Under the pieces are notes generated by a model. The model searched no databases, was not told where the DNA came from, and saw only the letters and a program-made list of their open reading frames with translations. A program made the translations under genes and the position numbers. DNA of 64,000 nucleotides from the NCBI GenBank assembly GCA_021432635.1, contig MU270054.1, positions 336,055 to 400,054 of the forward strand, read 5' to 3'. Positions 9,879 through 21,045 of the stretch are shown here, piece by piece. How positions within the stretch are numbered: position 1 is the stretch's first letter; every line of letters begins with the position of its first letter. This stretch comes from Thozetella sp. PMI_491. Taxonomy: Eukaryota > Ascomycota > Sordariomycetes > Chaetosphaeriales > Chaetosphaeriaceae.

Positions 9879-10810
9879 TTAACTTGCTAGATGCCCTCCA
9901 TCCACTACGAGAATCTCCCCTGTAACAAACTGGCTGGCGTCACTGCAAAGGAACAGAGCCGGGCCCGCGAAATCGGCCGGAGCACCCCATCGGCGAGAGG
10001 GGCAGCGCGCAACCCGTGCCGCATATTGCTGGGGATCCGACCTCAAATCCGTGTTGCTATACTAGTAGTTAGTGCCGCAGGGTAGGAGTAGGTGCAGACG
10101 TTATGGATGTTCGTACATGTCAGTCGCGATAGAACCAGGCGCGATCGCGTTGACCTGGATGTTATACTTGGCCCACTCGTTGCTGAGCGCCTTTGTCACT
10201 TGTGTAACGGCACCCTTAGAGGCGGCATATGATGCTACCCTGTCACCTCCGATGTACGAGTTTAGTGAAGCGATGTTGAGAATCTTCCCTTGCCTTCGAG
10301 GGATCATGTGGCGACCAGCGGCTTGGCAGATGAAGAATAACGCCTTCAGGTTGACATCCAGGATCTGTTCGGAGCCAAATATTATTTAGCACAACGATTC
10401 TAAACGCTGTTTGATGAAAGAGGCCCTACATTGTCCCAATCCTCTTCAGTGATGTCGACTGAATCTTTCCGTTGGAGTAGCCCACCACAGTTGACGAGCA
10501 CGTCGATGCGGTTATCCATAACCTCCAGAGCTTTGCCAAAGATTTCTTTAGCTTGTTGGGTATCTTTTAGGTCGACCTCAAGGATCTCGGCCCTTCCGCC
10601 AAACTTGCGTATCGCATCTGCGGTCTTCGTGTTGGACGCGCTGGACTGCCCCAAACAAATGGAAGCACCAGCCTGGGCTAGCGCGATCGCCATAGCTGCT
10701 CCAATGCCTCGAGAGCCTCCTGTGATGAAGACATTCTTGCCCTTCAGCGAGAATAACTCAAGCGCGGTGACATCAGGAGTCGGAGCGGCTGCATCTGCCA
10801 TGGAGCCCAT
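9879..10810 (-). CDS. Short-chain dehydrogenase/reductase (SDR)
   Basis: Exons 10810-10430, 10364-10117 and 10056-9879, joined across 64- and 60-nt introns with consistent phase; 268 aa. This is a classical SDR: TGGSRGIG cofactor loop at residues 30-37, NCGG in place of NNAG, ASLNS active-site Ser strand, YAASK catalytic Tyr/Lys, PGSIATD and a terminal VVDGG. The wording is closest to the 2-deoxy-D-gluconate/gluconate 3-dehydrogenase-like group that oxidises or reduces a secondary alcohol. It is divergent from the Jen-type transporter across a 600-bp gap with three GCCCCCAA octamers, so it probably acts on the acid imported by that carrier. The start could be Met1 or Met4. Confidence 0.86.
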
Positions 10811-11410
10811 CGTCTTACCAGATTGCGCTCTCTTCGCGCTGGACGGTTGGGGGAGCAGCGGGTCGTCTAATTCGGGCAGGGGTTAAGCACAGCGGGAAGA
10901 CAACCAGCTAATGGCGTGAATCATGTGGCATAACCCGGTCTTGGTATGCGGTAGGCCTTCTCATGATAGTTATATGGCGAGCTTGAAGCCAGCGTGGGGA
11001 GGGTTGGGGGCACCACTTGGAGGTAGCTTCTTAATGAGGAGTACGAGATAAATCGCACTACACGGATCAGGCAAGGTAGCTCTTTGTCCCTCTTGTCTGC
11101 CCCCAAGAGGCCTAAGCCTCCCCGCAAACCCGGGAGTCTGGGGACCCCACACTAGTGTGGGAGTTGGGGGCGGGGTTTGGGGTGTCGCACGTCCAAGGGG
11201 GCAACCTCTACGGGACCATAGAAATTCATCTGGTGATGTAGGAATTTGGTGACACTCAGCTGGTGGTCCGACGAGTTGCCGCTGGGCGCCTACCAGGTCC
11301 AATAGATATAACTGCTCAGCTCCCACCCCCCTCTCTCCTGATCCTCGAGCAGAGCCACCGAGGGCCGCACATCTTCGCTTTCATCTCGAGATCAAACTCT
11401 ATCAATTGCA
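10811..11410. promoter_or_regulatory. Divergent promoter between SDR and Jen-type transporter
   Basis: A 600-bp gap with octamer GCCCCCAA/TTGGGGGC at 11004-11011, 11099-11106 and 11164-11171, TTTGGGG at 11176 and CCAAGGGGGC at 11194. Next to the third copy is a perfect 16-bp palindrome at 11146-11161 (CCCACACTAGTGTGGG). This is the second of three gaps in the block that carry the octamer. Confidence 0.6.
11146..11161. repeat. Perfect 16-bp palindrome CCCACACTAGTGTGGG
   Basis: Both halves are exact reverse complements. It lies 2 bp from a TTGGGGGC octamer inside the SDR/transporter promoter, so it may be a dimeric regulator site. Confidence 0.85.
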
Positions 11411-12995
11411 ATGTCGGCTGCAGAGAAGCATCAGGACGCCGTCGAGGAGACTCAACGAGTCTCTTCTGAACGGAAGATGGGCATCGGAAGCTACCTAGCC
11501 AGCCGAGTCACCAGCCTCAAACCGCCCATGACTCCGGTTAGCAACCCCCTTAAGTTAATGAGGCTCCTCAATCGGGAGCAATGGCTATTCTTCGCGGTAA
11601 GTCGCGGCTAGATGAAATTCTTCTTCCATATGGCCTCTGATGCGGAATAGGTTGCATGGTGTGCCTGGGTGTGGGATGCGTTCGACTTCTTTACCGTGAG
11701 CCTGACTTTGACGCAAATTGCGAAAGAGTTTAAGAAAACGAATTCCGACATTACTTGGGGCATCACGTTGGTGCTTATGCTCCGGTCCGTTGGCTCTTTT
11801 GTCTTTGGACTCTGGTCCGATCGAGCAGGACGGAAATGGCCGTTCATCTTCAACAACGTCCTCTTCATTGTACTGGAGCTCGCCGCCGGTTTCTGCCAGA
11901 CATACGAGCAATTTCTTGCCTGTCGGGCTCTCTTTGGAATTGCCATGGGTGGCTTGTACGGCAACGCCGTGGCAACCGCGCTGGAGGACGTGGTCCCTGA
12001 GGCGCGAGGCATTCTCTCGGGCCTCTTCCAGGCGGGCTACCCAGCGGGCTACCTCCTCGCAACAGCCTTCTCTCGCGCATTAGTCGACACAACTCCACAT
12101 GGATGGCGGCCACTCTTCTGGTTCGGGGCTGTGCCCCCGGTGCTAATCATTGTCTTCCGCATGATGCTACCGGAGAACCGGAGCTGGAGGGAGAGAGAGA
12201 GGCCGTATTCCGAGGTCAGCAAGACTTCAACTTTCCTCCACGATGCCAAGGTCGCTGTCCAACGCCATTGGCTTACGATCATCTACATGGTCATTCTTAT
12301 GGCAGGCTTTAACTTCATGGTAACTATATCATGTGTAGTGTTATGCGGTAACATTTTGCTGACTATACCTGCTGCAGGCACATGGTTCCCAGGACTTCTA
12401 TCCGACAATGCTTGTGAACCAGTACCAATTTAACGTAAATAACCTCACAATTGTCCAGGTGGTCGCTAACCTCGGCGCCATCTCCGGGGCTATCATCGTG
12501 GGGCATCTTTCCGAGGTCTTCGGTCGGCGGCTGACCATTATGGTCTCGTGCACCCTGGGCGGGCTACTTCTCTATCCCTACACTTTTGTCTCGACGAATG
12601 CCGTTATGGCCTCCGCGTTCTTCCTCCAGTTTTTCATGCAGGGAGCCTTTGGTGTAGTGCCGACCTACCTCATTGAGCTGTCCCCGAATGCTCTGCGGGC
12701 GTTCATTGTCGGCACCGCATATCAGCTGGGCAACCTTGCGTCGAGCCCGGCGGCCACAATCCAGGCGACCATCGGGGAGAAGTACTACCCCTTGAGCCCT
12801 ACCGCGACGGGGGTCTCGAGGTACAACTACGCGATAGTAATCTGCGCGTTCCTGGGGGCGTGCTTCGCATTGGTGATCATCCTGGCATTCTTGGGCCCCG
12901 AGAAGAAGGGAAGAGAGCTGCAAGAAAATGACGCCGCTAGAGATGAGGAGACTGGGGAGAAGGGAGGCCAATTTGCTCATATGGAGTCCGTTTAA
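11411..12995 (+). CDS. Jen1-type MFS carboxylate:proton symporter
   Basis: Exons 11411-11596, 11651-12319 and 12378-12995; 490 aa with about twelve membrane segments. MFS loop motifs are present (GLWSDRAGRK between TM2 and TM3; GHLSEVFGRR between TM8 and TM9). The lactate/pyruvate permease signature NxxS/THxSQD appears as NFMAHGSQDFYPT around residues 283-295, with Ala where Ser/Thr is usual, and the 58-nt second intron splits it just after Met285. Jen1 relatives import lactate, pyruvate, succinate and other short carboxylic acids with protons at the plasma membrane. Its promoter is shared with the SDR gene and contains the cluster octamer, which suggests it feeds the enzymes next to it. Confidence 0.87.
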
Positions 12996-14328
12996 TTTAT
13001 TTCACGCCAAGAATCGTACTCGAGATAGTTGAATGGATTTTTTTCATCAAGTCCCTAGCCAGAGCTCAAAATGTCACTCGTTTCATTTATCCTCGAGTTC
13101 CTTTGCCTGTCTCGTCCCTGGCTTAAAAAGCCAAGACAACTCGAGTGAGACCAAGATCTGATATCCTAGCCTGTGAACTAGTCTCGCGAGGACCCTTCTG
13201 TGTGTGGAGCGCTAACGAGTGGTTTTGCTTTGGTAGAGCCGACTTCGCAAGATTACAGCAGTCTCAAAATAATGAGGCAACTGCATACCACCCACCCTGG
13301 CAAAATGCCCGATGTGCATACCCGTTTCAGCATACCTTAGTCTAGTTGTTCGTCATTGATCTAGCAAGAGAGAGCCATATATATGCGAGATCCCTGGACA
13401 ATGGTGCCATACCCCGGCTGAAAGGCCGCCCAGCAACAGGTGGAGTCTATATCAAGTCAAATTTACGTTTACTATCTGGTCGGTCAGTGAGCCTAAGTGA
13501 CAGTGTTTTTTCGCCAAAAAGCAGCCTTCACTGCTCATAGCGTCGCCTCGGGATGCGCGTGATAGTCATGAGTCAGGCTACAGTATCGATCGCCACACCA
13601 ATTGCTCTCGATTAGACTATCGAGGTTGGTGAACGTGGTCGGGGAATGCTATTCGGATGAGAAGAATTTGCCTGGCTGTCATCCATTGGGAGCTAGACGA
13701 ACGGTCCCTAGCCCGCACGGGTTGGGGGCTTCATTGAGTGTGGATTGATTGCGGGGGCGCCGAGCTGGAACCCAGCTAGAGACTGGGTCGAAAGTAGCGA
13801 GACGCTTCATCTGTGGTCACCCGCCGCAGCCTGCCCCCAATAGTGGACGAGTGGCGTGCTCCAATTGGGGGTGGATTGGGGCCAACACGAGTAATGGGAT
13901 GTCTGGGCCAAGGACCTACTCCCCTTGGGGTGCTCCAGGGACGACTGAGAGTTGGCAAAGAACGCCGCCCCAGGCGGACTAACCGTGAACTAACCGAGCT
14001 AGGCTCAAAGCGACCACCTCTTCGGCTATCCACTTTACCGACTCACCTTAGAGAGCCCCGCCCTTGGGGGTTGCTGACGACTTGAATACCCCCAAGCCCC
14101 CAACCTCCTGGCACGGGTGTTCTCCTTTCCAAATCTACCAGCATCCTGTTTTGCAGAATCGTGCCACTTTGCCAGACTAAAACAACCGATAGTCGGCACA
14201 CTACTCTGGGGTATGGGGTATCGTCCCACTTGTAGGGACACAGACGCCCCCACCAACCGTCCCCAGATCACCCCCATCATTCTGCGCGCTTTGGCTGCTA
14301 GACAGTCTGATACAAGCCATGATCCACG
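12996..14328. promoter_or_regulatory. Long upstream region of the C2H2 regulator
   Basis: A 1.3-kb gap with no supported gene. The part from 13.7 to 14.1 kb is dense in G/C runs: exact octamers at 13722-13729, 13833-13840 and 14096-14103, near matches at 13865, 13876, 14064 and 14088, and the palindrome CCCCTTGGGG at 13921-13930. Its position before a zinc-finger gene suggests autoregulation. Confidence 0.55.
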
Positions 14329-17226
14329 ATGGATGGTTCTGAGCCATTTCCTGCTCTAGGTTCCAGTCCTAGAAGGCCTCGAAGAGGACGACCGCCCGGG
14401 AGGAGATTCGAGTGCACCTACACTGGCTGTGGCAGATTTTACTCTCGCGCGGAGCATCTCCAGAGGCATAAACTCAACCGTAGGCCGTATTCTCCATAAC
14501 CCCTACGAGGATTACCCACCTGTCTCAACACATGTGGCTTCTTTTTTCTTTTTTGATTTGCTTAGGCTAAACATCTGACATTTCCAGATACGCCAAGGGA
14601 ACTGTACGTCTGTCCCGTGGCAGGTTGCACGCTCTCGTTTGTGCGCAAAGATTTATACGTTCGCCACAAAGTCCGGCATGAACAGCAAGCGCAACTGCCT
14701 GATTCTGAACAACAGGGCTCTACTCTGTCGACCACGGATCAACTTGCCTTAGACTCGGCTGAGCAAGGAGTACCGGGAGGATCCAGTGACCCAAGTTGCT
14801 TTGGGTTCTCGACACTACCGCCTGGCCCATATTCTGGAACATCGGTGGGGAGGTCACACCAGGAAAGTCCATCCAACTCACTCCATCTGGATAGTGCAAT
14901 ACAGAGGCAAACCGCGAACGATGCTCGAGTACGGTTGTCAGCAGACGATACAGATCATAGCACGATTTCGCTTGGCCCTCGGTCGGATCTATCATCTGTC
15001 GGACTCGAGGCCAACCTTGTCAGCCCTCCGGCTTCTAGCACCGAGGAATTCACTGCTTGGCTGTTTGACAGCCAGTTGGCAAACCAATGCCAGCCGAATT
15101 TCTCAGATTTAGGCTTGGATGCTGGCTATTATTCCGACGACTTCCATGACTTCCAAGTCGCCTACCCGGGCCAGGTGGCCGCTTTTCAGAATGAGCCAAA
15201 CAGTCAACTCAGCCAGTTACCTTCATCTGGCGCGGCAGGCGGCTCAGCCACCCCGCCCACTGCGAAAACGAAACTATTGTCTCGGAAGCAGTGGCAACAT
15301 CTTATCACTCTGATTTTGGAGAAGCTAACTAACAATGACAACCGCTCCAACCAAGTGCTTCAAGGCGATTTTGACGACGAGCAACACCCTCTTAGCCTGG
15401 TTCGCATACAGTCCTATCTGGATTCGTACTGGAAGTTCTTCCACGAGTACCTACCAATCCTGCACGAACCGACATTCTCTCCCGAAAACAACCACAGCTA
15501 CCTGCTTTTAGCCGTCTTGATCATTGGGATATCGATGCTTGATCGACAGCCGGGCTTCCGCGGTCCAGGACCAGATTTCACCAATCATATTGCCTGGAAT
15601 TTGCGTGGACATGTACTGATGCATGTGGACGCCAGCCCGCCGGGACGTCTCTGGGTATTCCAAACACTTCTTCTCCTAGAAGTGCACGATAAACTCTTGT
15701 CTACTGCAGCGCTGCATGAGCGAGCACTTGTCTTCTTTCCCACTACCCTAAACCTCATGCGTCGGAGCAGCACGTTGTTCGGAAGACAAGTGTCCAAAAG
15801 CAATAAACCGTCCACTGTTCCACAGAACGAGGCAAGCGAGCCCAAACAGGACCTGACCGTCGGCTTCTTTGCTCCACAGAGGCTCTCCACACCACCACCA
15901 GAACTATGGTGGGAGCACTGGATTCTCCAAGAAGCCATAAGACGTGCCGCCTTCACTGCCTTCCTTTTGGATGCGAGCCATGCCGTTATGTTTGGTCACA
16001 CTCAAACTTTAGTGTTTTACGAGATCCACCTATACCTTCCGTGCGACCGCATGCTTTGGGCGTCCAAGTCACCATCTGAAGTCGGCGCGATCGAATCCAG
16101 TCTCTACGCCCATGGCATCAAACCTCCCTCCTTCCTCGAAGGCCTGCGAAAAATGATCAATTGCCAAACGTGTCACACAAATGCGTTTGGAAGGTTGGTT
16201 TTGCTGGCGGGTCTCCTATCGATTATTAGTCACATGCAGCAGCGCGACCTCCTTGTTAACACGCTGGCCTGTGACCCGGGATCGACTGCTCCTGGCAAGT
16301 GGCAGCCTAGGCTCATCAAAGCCCTGGAGTGGTGGAGAAAAGACTATGAGGACCACATTAGCTACCTGCGTGGTGCGGTGCTCGACTGGCAAAAGCTTTC
16401 CCTCAGCGAAGACAACAGAAAGGGCCAGGGGGATGACCTCGCATTAGGGTTCATCCTTTACCGGCTCGGTGCGATTAACATATCCATCACGATTCCAGAG
16501 CTCAGCGTCTTCGCCGGAGCGCGGATCATGCTGGGCCGACCGGTGTCCCCGTTCGAGAAAAGGATGGTCAAGGATAAAATATCTCGCTGGGCCGCATCTA
16601 CTGACGCTGTGCATGCCGTTTTCCATGCCTTACACCTAATCAAGTCGATCCTCTTCTCGGTAACGGTTCAGGACAGAGACTATGGCGGACAGCCCGGTGG
16701 TTCCGAATCCCCGGGTGGCGGGCTGCACTATGAGGCATCGTTTGACAAGCTTCCAAATAGGAGCTGGGCCTTGTATTTCGCTGCCATGGTTGTTTGGGCC
16801 TATGGTTTCCACTGCGACGGTCCTCTAGACCCATTCCCGCACGAGCTTCACTACCCCCCAGACACTACATTATATCCGGACCCCAGCAATCCCGATCAGC
16901 CTTCTGAGCACGATACTGGCAACGAGCCAGCCCAGTTATTGATCGCAATGAGTGCCCAAGGTAGGACGGAGCCTCGGACTACGCCGCATACTTTACGATC
17001 TCATCGATCCCAAGATCTTCAAGCGTACTTAGATTATATGCTTCCTCCTTCAATAACTTCACCAGAGGAGTTAAATAAGCATCTCCAGGCCTTGTCCTGT
17101 GGGCGAAATAAAGTCTTAGGGCTACTCGCCGAAACTGATCGTGCACTGGACGGATCGAACTGGGAACTGTTGGATGAAGCTAGGTGTCGGCTAAAGAGTG
17201 CTGCATTGTTGTTAAGAAAAGTCTAG
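14329..17226 (+). CDS. C2H2 zinc-finger transcription factor with fungal-specific TF domain
   Basis: Exons 14329-14479 and 14588-17226; 929 aa. The 108-nt intron falls inside the first finger, and splicing supplies its last His (H51). Finger 1 is C29-x4-C34-x12-H47-x3-H51 and finger 2 is C59-x4-C64-x12-H77-x3-H81, followed by a long Ser/Pro-rich linker. From about residue 310 on lies the fungal_TF_MHR-type region (HEYLPILHEPTF, LLLAVLIIGISM). Just before the fingers is a basic RRGRPPGRR stretch that resembles an AT-hook. Two-finger fungal C2H2 proteins often bind C/G-rich elements, so the GCCCCCAA octamers in its own and neighbouring promoters are natural candidate sites (inference). It is most likely the local pathway regulator. 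Confidence 0.87.
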
Positions 17227-17424
17227 TAAATTGGAACTGAGGTAGCTGTGTACGATGTCATTAAAGCACCGGTCATGAAGTGTTTAAGTCGGTCTACATA
17301 ATAAACGAAATTTTTTTTCCAGCACTGCTCGTATAATATGAACCTCGTCTATTTTCATCCACACGGTACTAATTATGTTTGATAGCGCCGGAAAATATCC
17401 TTCATCTCTCCTGTACGAGCACGA

Positions 17425-19170
17425 TTATGCCCGTCGTCTCCTCACCCTGATCTTGGCATCCAAGGGAGGGATGCCGAAGCCGGAAAACCACGTGTTGGGC
17501 GGTCTCTTAGACTCATAGCTCTCGGGGAACTCCAGGTCATAATTCATAACGGCATAGGCCAAAATCATCTTGAGCTCAAAGTCGACCAAGAAACGGCCGG
17601 GGCATGCATGCTTGCCGTGACTGAAAGCCAGGTAGTCCGATGACGTCGAGACGAAGCTCAGGTTAGTAAGTCCCGGCCGTCCTGTTGCAGCATCCGCAGC
17701 TGCTTCGCGTGGCCGGGAGAAGCGGAAGGGATCGTACTTGAAAGGGTCCTTGAATGTGTCACTATCAGTCTGCGACTGGTGCGCCAAGATGGAGACCATG
17801 GTTCCACGAGGCAAGCGAATGCCATCTTCGGTCACCACGCCCTCAGGTGCTATCACCAAGCGTTGTACAGTGCGTCCGATGAATGAATGCGCACGTAGAG
17901 TCTCCCGAGCGACGCTGTCGGCTCGAGTCATGCTAGATACTTTTGCTCTTGTCCACTTCATGGAGCTGGTGTCGGTTCCATCTCCCAGTACTTTCGCCAC
18001 CTCCTCGCGGAGGACGGATATGGTATTGAACTCCTTGTCGGAGTCCAAAACATTTAGGAAGATATTGTGTAGCGTGATGATTGTCTGGTGCATAGTTCCG
18101 AAGTTGGACACAGCGAGGCGCCTCGTCATGTCGTCGAGATTACACGCTTCGTCAGGACGCTCCTTAGCAGCGTATTGAAGCATCATCTGTAGGACATCCT
18201 GTGGAACTTTCATGTTTTTGTCGGTGGCCTGCTGCTGTAGAATTTCCATTCTCTCCTTAAACAAAGGGTGGAGGCGCGTCTTCATGTCGTTGATCTTGGG
18301 AGGCATGATTCTGCTAGCCCAGCGGCCATAAATCGGCCTGAAGACCCTGCGCACGGCTGCCATGGCCCCGGCCGCGTCCAGCATGCCATCCAAGACGCCA
18401 TAGCAGCTATTCACAAAAGCTTCGTCCTTACCTTCAGTTTCCGGGAAGTCAGTGGTTTATCAAACAGGGAGGAGCTCGGAAAGCCTTACAGAGCCGCTGT
18501 CCCTCGGGGGAGTCGCCAAGAGTGAACCGGAGAGTGGGACGCCCAGCAACCATCCGGCAGGCAGGGAACAGGTCTATCTCTTTCCAGTTTTCGGTGTCAT
18601 TTCCGAAAATAGACTCGACAGCGGCGCCTACTTCCTCGTTCATGACGGCACATACGATCTCCAGAGCACTGTTCAAGTCCGTTTTGATCAACATTCCGCC
18701 CCACGGGTCGTAGGCGAATTTATGACCGAGGGTATAGTCGAGACCAATCGCGTCAACTTGAGCATCTAGGGAACTAACCACGCTGTCTGGCTGCTTGCAG
18801 AGCCAGTGGAGAGAGGTCGGTGGGAGAATAACTTCGTCGTTAGGACCGAACACCGGGATAATAACCGCGCGACCCTTCTTCGAGAACTATATCGTGCGGT
18901 GTATGTTAGAACATGTAGCCCTTACAAGTATTAGAGCAAACGCACATTTTCGTAAGCATCCTCGAATACGGCTGTGCAATCAGTCATGAACTTTTGCTTC
19001 ATCTCGCGCCATGATATTCCTTCTTTCGCTCCCAGGCGGGGCAACTCTGGCGGATATCGCACCGTGAATAACGATTGGTACAGGTAAAAAGCCGCTCCGG
19101 TGAAAACTACTGCCAGCCCGACATAGAATAAAGGCCTGCTGCCAACCAGCAGCTCGTATAGGCTGCTCAT
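17425..19170 (-). CDS. Cytochrome P450 monooxygenase (CYP68/CYP503-like)
   Basis: Exons 19170-18946, 18886-18490 and 18431-17425; 542 aa. One N-terminal membrane anchor (residues about 14-34) places it in the ER. The ETLR (ExxR) motif, a DPFRFSRPRE block and the haem loop FSHGKHACPGR are clear. The I helix reads FGTMHQT instead of AGxDT, a feature of fungal secondary-metabolism P450s such as ent-kaurene oxidase relatives. Introns are 59 nt each and phases agree; the second ends in AAG. It lies tail-to-tail with the C2H2 regulator, 198 bp apart, at the edge of the 7-17 kb module. Its promoter shows no GCCCCCAA octamer, so cluster membership is uncertain. Confidence 0.85.
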
Positions 19171-21045
19171 TTTGCTACGAGGCCCGTTACTCTGCCGTGA
19201 ACTGGTCGCTAGGTGTGGTGGAAGGCGAAATTTAGCAGCATTTTGCGCACGCCGTGGCATGCAGGGCTAGAACTGCGAGATTTAATATTTCTGGGCAATG
19301 CAAACTCGAACGCAACATGTGCGGCATCGGCGACGGGGGTTCTACGGCCTAGTTGGGTGACATCGAGACGCTCCACATAATTCGCGATGGGGATAGATGA
19401 GAACAGCCATCTTATCTGATGATCGGATAAAACTAATTTCTCCGGTGCATGCAACGCCCCATAACCGCGTCACATATCCCACCCGCCATCGGACGGGAAG
19501 ACACCTCATTGACCAGGACAGGGGCGTGCCCATGACCCACGATTCATGTGATCGACACGTGCAAAAAGCAATCTGTCGGGAAAGCTGTAGCCTGGTTGCT
19601 GGGACGGAACACCAAATGAAGTTTGGCCTTTTTTAAGAGAGCCCGCGTCTATATAGCACGAGTAGTCTATAGTCGTGCGCCGAAGCTTTAGTCTGCCGCT
19701 CTGCATTATATTCATGATCGCAAAAGACTACTAGAACGCCAACCCGTTGGTGCCTTAGGAAGAAAGTCTGGGGGCATAGTCGATGGTCTCGGCAGTTATC
19801 CCAGCGTGTGGATAACCAAGCTAATCGATGCCCATATCCATCACACATGGAGACAATGACTCGCTGTGACCAATCCTGACTTTCGCTTACGTGACATCGC
19901 TGCTTGGAATATCAAAATTTGACGCGTGTGCTATGACTTTTTCAATGCCCCCTGTGACATGCTATAGGCCCAAGAAGAAAAAGCCATTCTCGGCGGGAAG
20001 CTCGGGAAGCAAGAGAATCTCGACCCCGGCTTATTTCGGCCAACGGAGGGGTTTCCGAGGCACGGGGATTCAGAATTTCTTCGACCGATCGGAGGAAACC
20101 TTGGATGGCGCTAACGTGAAACGTCATATTTATAAATAATGTAACGCCTAAATGGTTACGCTCACTAGGTAGAGTTGCTGGGACACAAAATAGCTGCAGT
20201 TGAACAGAGATTACCAAGGGAATATGGGCTGTCTTCTTTATCCACCAAGATACTAGCGCACTAGATCGCCCCGAAGTTTGCAACGTGCCAGTCAGTCTAC
20301 TAGTCTACGGCATGACCTCGCTAACGCGGGTAGCTGAACAAGTGCTAACTAATTAGGGGCCTGTGCAGCTAGAGCAGTGCCTCTTCACGCCTCCGGCTAG
20401 ATGGGCCTTATTTCAGATGCACAGAACAGTCGACTCGCGGCTAGCAGTTGGTAAACATTAGTGCAGGCATCAGTCCAACCCGCCCAACGGGTCAGGTCAG
20501 AACCGGATATGAGAATTAGAAATGTCGAGTTCCAGTTCGCTTGCAGCCTCTCAGATAATAGGGGAGAAGGGGGAGCCGACTACCAAGGGTGGATACAGAT
20601 GGAGGTGATTTTGTCGGCGCTCATCCGGAGTTCGGAATTCTTGTGGGCAAGGGCCGTGCCGCGCCGCCTCGGCGCCTCCGACACGCTCTGGAGGTAAACA
20701 AACTGCTCCCAGCCACGTGCCCAATGCTTGCTCTACGCCTCGAGTTTCCAGGTAGTATCTTGCCCACCTTGCCCTACAGCACTCTACCTATGCATCGTCC
20801 TTTAGGTTATATCGATTCGTATTGATGGGGGAGTGTACAACAGCCAAGGCCCCCATGTGAACTAGCTTGTGTCGCATGCAGTAGACATCGATTTCAACAA
20901 TCTCCATCCTTGCCGCGAGCAACTCAACAAGCTTAGGAAATTGCTATTATACATTCAGGAAAAGGATAGAGTGGAAATACCTTGCGATCTCTCGGGAGCG
21001 GGGATATTCTACCGTGTAGCATGCTGGTTGCTTGGCTTGCTCCAT
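19171..21045. other. Gene-free region
   Basis: About 1.9 kb between the P450 start and the 3' end of the ABC transporter. Scattered short frames have no recognisable domain or splice continuity. No repeat or RNA gene was recognised. Confidence 0.5.
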
